A stretch of 9,437 nucleotides of DNA from assembly GCA_017446355.1 (NCBI GenBank), contig JAFSQZ010000218.1, forward strand, positions 1 through 9,437. Reading direction: 5' to 3'. A program made the translations under genes and the position numbers. Origin of the DNA: Neisseriaceae bacterium (GTDB lineage Bacteria > Pseudomonadota > Gammaproteobacteria > Burkholderiales > Neisseriaceae). Positions 1-5,418 of the stretch are shown here, piece by piece; position 1 is the first letter of the stretch, and each line of letters opens with the position of its first letter. The notes beneath the pieces were generated by a model that had not been told where the DNA came from, searched no databases, and was given only the letters and a program-made list of their open reading frames with translations.

Positions 1-573
1 AATCGGTAAAACGCCGTCTTTACGCACCGATAAGAAAAATGGAATCACCGAACCTCGCGACCCCATCACATTGCCATAACGCACTACCGCAAAACGGCTG
101 CCGTGTTCGCCTGAATACGCGTTGCCTGCGACAAATAATTTGTCGGAAGCCAATTTGGTGGCACCGTATAAATTTACAGGAGAACTGGCTTTATCAGTAG
201 ACAAAGCAACAACTTTTTTTACGCCTTTATCAATACAGGCATCAATCAAGTTCATCGCACCGTGAATATTGGCTTTAACGCATTCAAACGGATTGTATTC
301 TGCTGTGGGCACAATTTTGGTAGCGGCGGCATGAACGACATAATCTACGCCGTCCAAAGCACGATACAAACGGTCTTTATCACGCACATCGCCAATAAAA
401 AATCGTACACGAGAATCGCCTTGAAATTTTTTCGCCATTTCCCATTGCTTCATCTCATCTCGCGAGAAAATAATGAGTTTTTTAGGGTTGTAACGCGTCA
501 AAGTCAAACGAACAAAAGTATTCCCAAAAGAACCTGTACCGCCTGTAATTAAAATGGTTGAATTGCTTAACAT
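1..573 (-). CDS. pseB: PseB, UDP-N-acetylglucosamine 4,6-dehydratase (inverting), 3' end outside window
   Basis: Extended short-chain dehydrogenase that turns UDP-GlcNAc into UDP-4-keto-6-deoxy-L-AltNAc, the first step of pseudaminic acid-type sugar synthesis in the cytoplasm. The first 191 codons are visible and the rest lies off the left edge. Seen: an N-terminal Rossmann motif TGGTGSFG at residues 10-17, the family signature HAAATK at 81-86 followed by VPTAEYNPFE, a STDK motif at 125-128, YGATK (Tyr136, Lys140) and RYGNVMGSRGS at 165-174. All the expected nucleotide-binding and catalytic residues are present. The ATG follows a weak AAAGTGA ribosome-binding site. It lies 41 bp downstream of the RmlD-like gene on the same strand, so the two are probably one operon, with later pse genes expected to the left. 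The motif order fits PseB better than the CapE/FlmA relatives. Confidence 0.9.
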   Translation of the reverse strand, partial: MLSNSTILITGGTGSFGNTFVRLTLTRYNPKKLIIFSRDEMKQWEMAKKFQGDSRVRFFIGDVRDKDRLYRALDGVDYVVHAAATKIVPTAEYNPFECVKANIHGAMNLIDACIDKGVKKVVALSTDKASSPVNLYGATKLASDKLFVAGNAYSGEHGSRFAVVRYGNVMGSRGSVIPFFLSVRKDGVLPI

Positions 574-603
574 ATTGATTATTCACTTTAAAATTTTAAG
601 AGG

Positions 604-638
604 CTGCCTGAATATTAGCGTGTAATCATTTCAGGCAG
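604..638. repeat. Inverted DUS pair straddling the rfbD stop codon
   Basis: CTGCCTGAA (604-612) and TTCAGGCAG (630-638) form 9-bp arms around a 17-nt loop that contains the rfbD stop at 615-617. The left arm belongs to a full 12-mer AG-simDUS at 601-612. The right arm encodes Leu-Pro-Glu near the end of the reductase. No T-run follows on the minus strand, so this is more likely a mild attenuator or mRNA 3' hairpin between rfbD and pseB than a full terminator. Confidence 0.65.
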
Positions 639-1469
639 GATACGTTTTAAGGCTGCTTGCCAATTGGATTGTGCATAACCGAGTGTGCGCAATTTGTCGC
701 AAGAGAGTACGGAATAAGCTGGCAATAAGCTTGAATGTTTGTTTTCTTCTGTGCTGGCAAGTAATTCTGTGTTGAACGTGGTTAAGCTGCTTAATTCTTT
801 GAAAACGGTTTGTGTGAATTCAAAACAGCTTACGGCTTTGTCGCCACAATAATGAAAAATGCCGCGAGAAATATGACGGTCGGAAGCTAATTGGATAAGG
901 ACATTGGCTAAATCGCCTGCATAAGTTGGACAGGCAATTTTGTTGTTGGGCATTGTCAGTGGTGTGTCTTTTACGTGATTGACTAAATGAGTCAAAATAT
1001 TGTTGCCATATTCGGAAAACACCCAAGAAGTGCGGATAATAATGCTTTCTGGATTGGTTGCCAAAGCCAGTAATTCACCAGCCAATTGTGATTGGGCGTA
1101 TTTGGAGAGCGGATTGGGGTAATCGCTTTCGCTATAAGGCGCGTGTTTTTGTCCATCAAAAACGTAAGAACTGGATAAAGTGATAAAGTGAATGCCTAAA
1201 TTAGCGGCTGCTTGTGCTAAAAGACGTGTGCCTTCTGAATTGACCGCAAAAGCCTGTTCTTGATTTTCTTCGGCTGCATCTAAATTGGTATAACCAGCAG
1301 TGTTGATGATGACATCAGGTTCAAAATTATGCACCATATTGTTCACACTGGCAGGGCTGGTAATGTCCAAAGTTTTAGAATCGGTGGCAATCATTTCCCA
1401 ATTATCGGGTTTTTGTTGTTTAATAAATTGACTGATTTGTCCTTTTGCGCCCGTCAGCAAAATTCGCAT
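615..1469 (-). CDS. rfbD: RmlD-like NAD(P)-dependent sugar-nucleotide reductase (dTDP-4-dehydrorhamnose reductase family)
   Basis: Cytoplasmic extended SDR of 284 residues, close to the usual RmlD length. RmlD reduces dTDP-4-dehydro-L-rhamnose to dTDP-L-rhamnose. Seen: MRILLTGAKGQ at the N-terminus, TAGYTNLDAAEE at 58-68, SSSYVFDG at 99-106 (family usually STDYVFDG), then KYAQSQLAGE at 123-131. The catalytic YxxxK is Tyr124 with Gln128 where lysine is expected. The third glycine of the GxxGxxG loop is also replaced (GAKGQIS). The C-terminal substrate domain is recognisable (PTYAGDLANVL, FHYCGD). I start at 1469 because AAAGGA lies 8 nt upstream. A longer frame begins with TTG at 1514 and has no such site. 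It precedes pseB in a likely operon. No rfbA, B or C is in the window, so the substrate is uncertain and the enzyme may not make rhamnose. Confidence 0.75.
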   Translation of the reverse strand: MRILLTGAKGQISQFIKQQKPDNWEMIATDSKTLDITSPASVNNMVHNFEPDVIINTAGYTNLDAAEENQEQAFAVNSEGTRLLAQAAANLGIHFITLSSSYVFDGQKHAPYSESDYPNPLSKYAQSQLAGELLALATNPESIIIRTSWVFSEYGNNILTHLVNHVKDTPLTMPNNKIACPTYAGDLANVLIQLASDRHISRGIFHYCGDKAVSCFEFTQTVFKELSSLTTFNTELLASTEENKHSSLLPAYSVLSCDKLRTLGYAQSNWQAALKRILPEMITR

Positions 1470-1480
1470 AACACTATCCT

Positions 1481-1510
1481 TTGATAACTGAATAAGAGTG
1501 TGATTATAAC
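1481..1510 (+). promoter_or_regulatory. Candidate sigma-70 promoter toward waaC
   Basis: TTGATA (1481-1486) and TATAAC (1505-1510) are separated by 18 bp, each one base off consensus. A second -10-like TATAAT at 1536-1541 lies downstream without a good -35. Both read toward waaC and would leave a leader of 140-170 nt that carries a DUS palindrome. Predicted by eye only. Confidence 0.35.
1503..1508 (-). promoter_or_regulatory. Candidate -10 element for rfbD-pseB
   Basis: On the minus strand this reads TATAAT, a perfect -10 hexamer, 34 nt before the chosen rfbD ATG. No convincing -35 is seen 17 bp upstream (AAAACC). It overlaps the -10 of the opposing waaC promoter, so the two divergent transcripts may compete. 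Confidence 0.35.
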
Positions 1511-1605
1511 GCAAAAGCGTATGACGGTTTTATACTATAATTTCACGTTGCTTATAAAGAAAAAGTTAAGTGTTTATCTATAACAACGAAGAACAGTTTC
1601 CAATA

Positions 1606-1622
1606 TTTCAGGCAGCCTGAAA
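1606..1622. repeat. Palindromic DUS in the waaC leader
   Basis: TTTCAGGCAGCCTGAAA is a 17-bp palindrome with one central unpaired base. The plus strand contains AGGCAGCCTGAA (AG-kingDUS) and the minus strand AGGCTGCCTGAA (AG-simDUS). It lies 61 bp before the waaC ATG, so it would form a short hairpin in the leader mRNA. Confidence 0.85.
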
Positions 1623-1683
1623 ACAATTTGTTGTGGTGCAGAATGAATTTTTAATGTTTCAGGCTTTTGGCGGAAAGAAAAAA

Positions 1684-2643
1684 ATGAAAGTTTTATTGAT
1701 TAGAATGTCCAGTATGGGCGATTTGGTACACACTTTACCTGCGATTACAGATTTAGCACGTCATCGTCCAGATTTATCACTGCATTGGCTTTGTGAGAGT
1801 AGTTTTGCGGATATTGCGCGTTTGCATCCGTTTGTGCATAAGGTTCACGAATTAAGCTGGCGAAAATGGCGTAAACAATTATGGAAAAAAGAAAATCGTG
1901 AACACCTGAAAAACCTTGCGCAATTATTAAAAAATGAACATTTTGATTTGGTGGTGGACAGTCAATCGCTATTAAAAAGCGCGTTTTTTGCCAAAATGGC
2001 AAAAGCACCTATTTATGGTTTAAACAAAGACTGTGCGCGAGAGCCTTTGGCGGCTTGGTTTTATGACCGACATTTTCAAGTGGATAAACACGAAAACGTT
2101 GTGTTGCGCACGCGTCAATTGTTTGCACGCATTTTTGATTATGACGTGCAAGGACAAGCAGACTTTGGTGTGAACGTGCCACTTTCAGGCAGCATTGATA
2201 AGCTGCCTGAACATTATTACGTTGCTTGCCACGCCACCAGTCGCGATTCTAAATTGTGGTCAGAAAAAAATTGGATTGATTTGTTTACGCGCACGCACCA
2301 AAAAGACGGTTTTCCAGTATTACTGCCTTGGGGAAACGATGTTGAATACGCCCGCGCACAACGTATTGCATCAGCTTTGCCAAACGCTCAAGTTTGTCCC
2401 AAATTAAATCTTTTACAGGCAGCCTATTTAATGCATCACGCACGCGCAGTTATTGGCGTGGATACAGGTTTTTTACATTTAGCCAATGCCGTCAATACAG
2501 TGGTGATTGGTTTATACACCGACACCAATCCTGCTCGCACAGGTATTCAAGAAACAAATACGTCTATCAATCTTGGTGGTATTGGACAAAATCCGAGTGT
2601 AGATGAAGTGTATGCAACTTTGATGCGGTTTTTGGAAGTTTAA
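1684..2643 (+). CDS. waaC: Lipopolysaccharide heptosyltransferase I
   Basis: GT9-family glycosyltransferase of 319 residues that adds the first L-glycero-D-manno-heptose from ADP-heptose to Kdo2-lipid A at the inner face of the cytoplasmic membrane (LPS inner core). Seen: N-terminal MKVLLIRMSSMGDLVHTLPA with the catalytic-type Asp13, a CHATSRDSKLW segment at 182-192 with Lys190, and the ADP-heptose-binding GVDTGFLHLA at 258-267 (Asp260, Thr261, Gly262, His265). These positions fit WaaC (I) rather than WaaF (II). I chose ATG 1684 with the purine-rich GGCGGAAAG about 6-10 nt upstream. A GTG at 1633 would add 17 residues unlike the family. The gene carries an inverted DUS pair at 2184-2211 and a degenerate DUS at 2414-2425. 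Its stop codon overlaps that of the convergent toxin gene. Confidence 0.93.
   Translation: MKVLLIRMSSMGDLVHTLPAITDLARHRPDLSLHWLCESSFADIARLHPFVHKVHELSWRKWRKQLWKKENREHLKNLAQLLKNEHFDLVVDSQSLLKSAFFAKMAKAPIYGLNKDCAREPLAAWFYDRHFQVDKHENVVLRTRQLFARIFDYDVQGQADFGVNVPLSGSIDKLPEHYYVACHATSRDSKLWSEKNWIDLFTRTHQKDGFPVLLPWGNDVEYARAQRIASALPNAQVCPKLNLLQAAYLMHHARAVIGVDTGFLHLANAVNTVVIGLYTDTNPARTGIQETNTSINLGGIGQNPSVDEVYATLMRFLEV
2184..2211. repeat. Inverted DUS pair inside waaC
   Basis: TTCAGGCAGC (2184-2193) and GCTGCCTGAA (2202-2211) are perfect 10-bp arms around an 8-nt loop. In frame the element encodes Ser-Gly-Ser-Ile-Asp-Lys-Leu-Pro-Glu, between the two domains of WaaC. It has the geometry of a Neisseriaceae DUS-pair terminator but sits mid-gene and lacks a T-run. 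Confidence 0.85.
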
Positions 2644-2993
2644 AATTCGTCATTTTTAAGGTAAGGCAGTGAACGGTAGCCATTTTCTCGGAAATGTTTC
2701 ACCGCCAATATCAACACCTGATTGCTTTGAGTGTTATACCAAAACAGGTAACTGTATCCGCTTTTTCCATATGGAACAAGGACTTCTCGGACATTTGATA
2801 AGGTTTCTCCTTCCACGGATAACTCGTATTTTCTGCCGTTGTTCGGTTGGTTTTGAGTGGTAATAAAAGAGTTTCTCAACAACTGCATCACTGTATTTGC
2901 TTGTTTGCTTGCTCCTAAATCGTTCAAAAAATTGAAAACGCGCATTAAATCAGATTGAGCAAGCTGAGTGATGAGCAAATTCACTTGTGGCAT
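2640..2993 (-). CDS. Type II toxin, RelE/ParE family
   Basis: Small basic protein of 117 residues with the RelE/ParE fold pattern: an N-terminal helical stretch (residues 10-45), then beta strands with VREVLVPYGKSGYSYLFWY (68-86) and the C-terminal signature VLILAVKHFRENGY (93-106), close to the AxRHxRExGY ending of many ParE-like toxins. Family members either poison gyrase (ParE) or cleave ribosome-bound mRNA (RelE). Sequence alone does not decide which. The start overlaps the antitoxin by 13 bp, and AAAGGA stands 10 nt upstream, inside the antitoxin gene, as usual for coupled pairs. The TAA at 2642-2640 overlaps the TAA of waaC on the other strand. No obvious truncation, so likely functional. 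Confidence 0.82.
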   Translation of the reverse strand: MPQVNLLITQLAQSDLMRVFNFLNDLGASKQANTVMQLLRNSFITTQNQPNNGRKYELSVEGETLSNVREVLVPYGKSGYSYLFWYNTQSNQVLILAVKHFRENGYRSLPYLKNDEF

Positions 2994-3265
2994 TGTGGCA
3001 TATCCTTTGGCTCGTCAGTTTCTAGGCTATCCACCCAGTCTTTGAATTCGTTAAACGTGATATGCAAACCAGTTTCTTGAAAATTCTTGTAAGCTTTCAT
3101 TGCTTGCCTGTCGTAGGCTTGTTTGGATTTTAGATGCTCAATGTGTTTGTCTACGGCATCTATCACGATACTATGAACGCTACCACCTAAATCTTGTGCC
3201 AGTTCTTGCAATATGGCTTTTCTGTAACCGAGTTTTACGCTGGTTACTTCCTGATTAGCAATCAT
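2981..3265 (-). CDS. Antitoxin, ribbon-helix-helix (CopG/ParD-like)
   Basis: 94-residue protein. The N-terminal part (residues 7-45) has the strand-helix-helix pattern of ribbon-helix-helix repressors (VTSVKLGYRKAILQELAQDL). The C-terminal part ends in AYKNFQETGLHITFNEFKDW (58-77), the toxin-wrapping tail common in antitoxins paired with ParE-like toxins. It should neutralise the toxin and autorepress the operon. AGGAG lies 7 nt before the ATG at 3265 and 4 nt before an adjacent ATG at 3268, so the start may be one codon longer. A GTG at 3289 is upstream of that site and is rejected. It overlaps the toxin start by 13 bp. Confidence 0.8.
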   Translation of the reverse strand: MIANQEVTSVKLGYRKAILQELAQDLGGSVHSIVIDAVDKHIEHLKSKQAYDRQAMKAYKNFQETGLHITFNEFKDWVDSLETDEPKDMPQCHK

Positions 3266-3294
3266 CATCAATCTCCTACAACAAAACACCTAGA

Positions 3295-3323
3295 ATAGTA
3301 ATACAAAAGTAGTCCTATATCAA
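3295..3323 (-). promoter_or_regulatory. Candidate toxin-antitoxin operon promoter
   Basis: On the minus strand TTGATA (3323-3318), a 17-bp spacer and TACTAT (3300-3295) precede the antitoxin by about 30 bp. The -35 matches consensus at 5 of 6 bases and the -10 at 4 of 6. No strong palindromic operator was found in it, though RHH antitoxins usually bind around their own -10/-35. Confidence 0.4.
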
Positions 3324-3351
3324 TACTGCCACTTCTCCAATAACTTTACTA

Positions 3352-3465
3352 CTAACGAAGAAACTCATTTTGTGATGTTAAAGAGATTTTTCGCTTACGT
3401 TCAGAATCACGAATAATAAAGTTAGTTTTTACAGTGGTTTCAACCAGCTTGACAATTTCTGAAAC
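3352..3465 (-). pseudogene. Possible 3' remnant of a decayed gene
   Basis: A 37-codon open stretch on the minus strand ending in TAG reads VSEIVKLVETTVKTNFI, then IRDSERKRKISLTSQNEFLR. It has no start codon or ribosome-binding site and lies between fxsA and the toxin-antitoxin operon. The IVKLVE...RDSERKRKISLT order loosely recalls the wing of a MarR-type winged helix (LVexG..RxxDxxDrRkkxxxLT), but the resemblance is weak and made from memory. It could be chance. Confidence 0.25.
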
Positions 3466-3467
3466 CC

Positions 3468-3959
3468 TTATTTTTTATACTCAATGCGTTCTATTTTGTG
3501 TGAAGATGAAGAGGAATGGTCAGGATTTTTGACCACAAAATCACCATCAATAATGTCATCGTCATCAGGTCGTGATGTGCGCGTGAAACCGTCAAAAGTA
3601 TGCCCAAAAGTTTGCGATGAATGGCTGCCTGAAAGCGGTTTTCCTTGAAATGGAATCAATAAAATCAGCGCGATTAGGCTAGACAAAAAACCCGGCATCA
3701 TCAATAAAAAAGCGGCAACAGGAATACGAATTGGCCAAAGCATTTGATAAAGCGACACATTGTTTCCCGAACGAAAAACCGCGCCCCCCATTAAAAGAGA
3801 GCTTAACCCAGCAGTGCGGCGCATAATAAACGAACCCAAAATAAAGCTAACAATCATCAATATTAAGGTTGCCCAGCCACCAATTATTTGGGTAACCAAC
3901 ACAATAGACATTATTTCCAAACCCAACATTGCCAATAAAGCAAACAATACATAATGCAT
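3468..3959 (-). CDS. fxsA: FxsA family inner-membrane protein
   Basis: 163-residue cytoplasmic-membrane protein. FxsA was named because its overexpression in E. coli relieves F-plasmid exclusion of phage T7. Its normal role is unclear. Seen: hydrophobic segments at about 3-22, 25-46 and 75-103, the conserved acidic Glu15 in the first one, the loop MRRTAGLSSL, the family signature MMPGFLSS at 87-94, and an Asp-rich cytosolic tail ending in DDDDIIDGDF (132-141), the usual FxsA C-terminal motif. Length is normal. A ribosome-binding site is weak (AAAGAAAG about 9 nt before the ATG). It is transcribed divergently from yqgE. No terminator is seen after its stop, where the remnant and toxin-antitoxin genes begin on the same strand. 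A DUS falls in the coding sequence at 3622-3633. Confidence 0.88.
   Translation of the reverse strand: MHYVLFALLAMLGLEIMSIVLVTQIIGGWATLILMIVSFILGSFIMRRTAGLSSLLMGGAVFRSGNNVSLYQMLWPIRIPVAAFLLMMPGFLSSLIALILLIPFQGKPLSGSHSSQTFGHTFDGFTRTSRPDDDDIIDGDFVVKNPDHSSSSSHKIERIEYKK
3622..3633 (+). repeat. DUS within fxsA
   Basis: TGGCTGCCTGAA, 11 of 12 bases of AG-simDUS with the full 10-mer core, inside the region coding for the FxsA tail (Pro-Leu-Ser-Gly-Ser-His). Confidence 0.8.
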
Positions 3960-4002
3960 TATTTATTCTTTCTTTAATTTTCAAAACATTTCCAAAACAT
4001 TA

Positions 4003-4031
4003 AAGATAAAGTCTTGCTGCCTGAAAAACAA
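4003..4031 (-). promoter_or_regulatory. Candidate fxsA promoter with a DUS as its spacer
   Basis: On the minus strand TTGTTT (4031-4026), a 17-bp spacer and TATCTT (4008-4003) lie 44 bp before the fxsA ATG. Ten of the 17 spacer bases are the DUS TTCAGGCAGC. Each hexamer has 4 of 6 consensus bases. Confidence 0.38.
4016..4025 (+). repeat. DUS (sim core) in the fxsA-yqgE intergenic region
   Basis: GCTGCCTGAA, exact 10-mer core, preceded by TT instead of AG. It falls between the predicted -35 and -10 of fxsA. Confidence 0.8.
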
Positions 4032-4103
4032 GTTCACCATAAACGGCTGATGCGTAAAAAACCGTAAAAGCCACATTATTATTTGTGTGGTATTTGAGAA
4101 AAT

Positions 4104-4132
4104 CATTTTATTATTGGTTTAAGCTTTATAAT
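4104..4132 (+). promoter_or_regulatory. Candidate yqgE-ruvX promoter
   Basis: A perfect TATAAT stands at 4127-4132. The 17-bp-spaced -35 position (4104-4109) reads CATTTT, a poor match. Transcription would begin at about 4139, the first bases of the palindromic DUS, giving a roughly 150-nt leader before yqgE. Confidence 0.4.
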
Positions 4133-4137
4133 AAGCG

Positions 4138-4154
4138 TTTCAGGCAGCCTGAAA
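4138..4154. repeat. Palindromic DUS before yqgE
   Basis: TTTCAGGCAGCCTGAAA, identical to the element at 1606-1622, with kingDUS on the plus strand and simDUS on the minus strand. It starts 6 bp after a perfect -10 hexamer. Confidence 0.85.
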
Positions 4155-4287
4155 ACTTTGCAAAGCGTTAATGATATCCATAACGCCTAAAAAGCCTTCG
4201 TCTGAATGCAAGCATACTCTTGAAAAAATAAGCTTGCCCACCATTTCTGCTTTGTTCTGTTTAATTTTGATGAGTGTTGTTATTTGT

Positions 4288-4854
4288 ATGGACACAACCA
4301 TTGATTTAAGTAATCATTTTTTAATTGCGATGCCCAGCGATGAAAACGATTTGTTTTTCAGCAACAGCGTTGTTTTTCTTTGTGAACATAATGAAGATGG
4401 CGCATTAGGCGTTGTCATCAACAAACCTATGCCAGTTGGTTTGGACGTGATTTTTTATGCAGACGGTAAAGAAGTGCCAGACCGGTACAAAAATCACGCT
4501 ATTTTAGTAGGTGGTCCCGTGCAACCCAATCACGGTTTTATTGTGCATACGCCCGTTGGTAATTGGCAAAATAGTTTAGTGGTCAGTGATGACATCGCGA
4601 TGACAACATCGCACGATATTTTAGAAAACCTAACCAGCGAACACAGCGAAGTGAAATACTTGCAATTAACCATAGGTTACGCGCAATGGAGTAAAGGACA
4701 GCTGGAAAAAGAATTGGCTGAAAACAAGTGGCTCACTGCGCCTGCAAGTCAAGACATTTTGTTTGAAATACAACCAGAAAAACGTTATCACGCCGCTTTG
4801 GCAAAATTGGGCATCAAACCCGAAAACCTAATCAATAAGGGTGCTTATGCTTAA
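4288..4854 (+). CDS. yqgE: YqgE/AlgH family protein
   Basis: 188-residue cytoplasmic protein of the UPF0301/DUF179 family. Its relative AlgH was named from alginate regulation in Pseudomonas, but its biochemical role is not settled. Seen: the family start DLSNHFLIAMPS (5-16), VVFLCEHNEDGALGVVINKP (27-46), LVGGPVQPNHGFIVHTP and the C-terminal IGYAQWSKGQLEKEL. The frame stays open upstream to an ATG at 4171, which would add 39 residues with a hydrophobic stretch. I start at 4288 because homology begins there, although its ribosome-binding site is poor. The last 8 bases overlap the start of ruvX, the order seen in many proteobacteria, which implies coupled translation. Confidence 0.9.
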   Translation: MDTTIDLSNHFLIAMPSDENDLFFSNSVVFLCEHNEDGALGVVINKPMPVGLDVIFYADGKEVPDRYKNHAILVGGPVQPNHGFIVHTPVGNWQNSLVVSDDIAMTTSHDILENLTSEHSEVKYLQLTIGYAQWSKGQLEKELAENKWLTAPASQDILFEIQPEKRYHAALAKLGIKPENLINKGAYA

Positions 4855-5317
4855 TGAATGGAAAACACCAGAGCGCGGAATGTGTTTAGCATTTGACTTT
4901 GGTGAAAGCCGTATTGGCGTGGCGCAAGGCGAGTTAAGTTTACACATTGCGACACCATTAACCACAGTTTCAGGCAGCAGTAATCAGGAAAAATTTCATC
5001 ACATTCAAAATCTTATTCAAGAATGGCAGCCTGAATATTTGGTGGTAGGTTTACCTTGTTATTTAAATGGTGAAACACACGAATTAAGTCATTTGGCACG
5101 CAAATTTGGACAACGCTTAAACGGACGTTTCAGGCTGCCTGTATTTTTTATAGACGAACGATTATCATCGGTTTATGCCGAAGAACTCTTAACGCAAGCC
5201 CAAGTTTTTGGCAAAAAGCGCAAAGTCGCATTAGACCAAGTGGCGGCACAAGCGATTTTACAAAGTTTTTTTAATGGTTCCATTATTGATTATTTTAATG
5301 GTCAGCACAGCGTTTAA
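4847..5317 (+). CDS. ruvX: RuvX/YqgF, putative Holliday junction resolvase and pre-16S rRNA nuclease
   Basis: 156-residue RNase H-like nuclease. The family was predicted to resolve Holliday junctions and is linked experimentally to 16S rRNA 5'-end maturation in E. coli. Seen: AFDFGESRIGVA with Asp17 as the first acidic ligand, LVVGLPCYLNGETHEL (65-80), a FIDERLSS motif at 101-108 (Asp103, Glu104) and ALDQVAAQAIL with Asp130, so the metal-binding acids are all present. I start at ATG 4847, with AAGGG 5 nt upstream. A GTG at 4841 lies inside that site. The start overlaps the yqgE stop by 8 bp (ATGCTTAA). Three DUS lie in this short gene, and a hairpin terminator follows 43 bp after the stop. 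Confidence 0.93.
   Translation: MLNEWKTPERGMCLAFDFGESRIGVAQGELSLHIATPLTTVSGSSNQEKFHHIQNLIQEWQPEYLVVGLPCYLNGETHELSHLARKFGQRLNGRFRLPVFFIDERLSSVYAEELLTQAQVFGKKRKVALDQVAAQAILQSFFNGSIIDYFNGQHSV
4969..4978 (-). repeat. DUS in ruvX (sim core)
   Basis: TTCAGGCAGC on the plus strand, i.e. GCTGCCTGAA on the minus strand, in the codons for Val-Ser-Gly-Ser. Confidence 0.8.
5025..5035 (+). repeat. DUS in ruvX (king core)
   Basis: GGCAGCCTGAA, 11 bases of AG-kingDUS (preceding base T instead of A), coding Trp-Gln-Pro-Glu. Confidence 0.75.
5129..5140 (-). repeat. DUS in ruvX (full AG-kingDUS)
   Basis: TTCAGGCTGCCT on the plus strand is an exact 12-mer AGGCAGCCTGAA on the minus strand, coding Phe-Arg-Leu-Pro. 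Confidence 0.8.
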
Positions 5318-5360
5318 ATCGTTGTCAAGATATTGTTCTGTATGGTATCTTTCGCTACTT

Positions 5361-5391
5361 GGTGAGATGACGGTAAGCCATCTCACCTTTT
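5361..5391 (+). terminator. Rho-independent terminator after yqgE-ruvX
   Basis: GGTGAGATG (5361-5369) pairs with CATCTCACC (5379-5387) in a perfect 9-bp stem with a 9-nt loop, followed by TTTT. It is built from sequence unrelated to DUS, unlike the other terminator-like elements here. Confidence 0.75.
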
Positions 5392-5397
5392 ATTTCA

Positions 5398-5418
5398 ATT
5401 CAAGTGTTGCACTTGAAT
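5398..5418. promoter_or_regulatory. Perfect inverted repeat, candidate operator of cysS
   Basis: ATTCAAGTG (5398-5406) and CACTTGAAT (5410-5418) are perfect 9-bp arms around TTG. The element lies 48 bp upstream of the cysS ATG and overlaps a possible -35. No T-run follows and the 3-nt centre is small, so it looks more like a dimeric regulator site than a terminator. The regulator is not identifiable. Confidence 0.5.

Noticed and set aside
262..552. Open frame of 96 codons on the plus strand
   Set aside because: It lies opposite the clearly recognisable pseB and has no family features.
2414..2425. TACAGGCAGCCT in waaC as a further DUS
   Set aside because: It matches 11 of 12 bases of the reversed AG-simDUS, but the mismatch lies within the 10-mer core, so I treat it as degenerate and do not count it.
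4071..4090. CCACA and TGTGG inverted repeat in the fxsA-yqgE intergenic region
   Set aside because: Only 5-bp arms with a 10-nt loop, with no position or conservation evidence.
5328..5351. AGATA and TATCT short hairpin after ruvX
   Set aside because: Too short and AT-rich, and superseded by the stronger terminator at 5361-5391.
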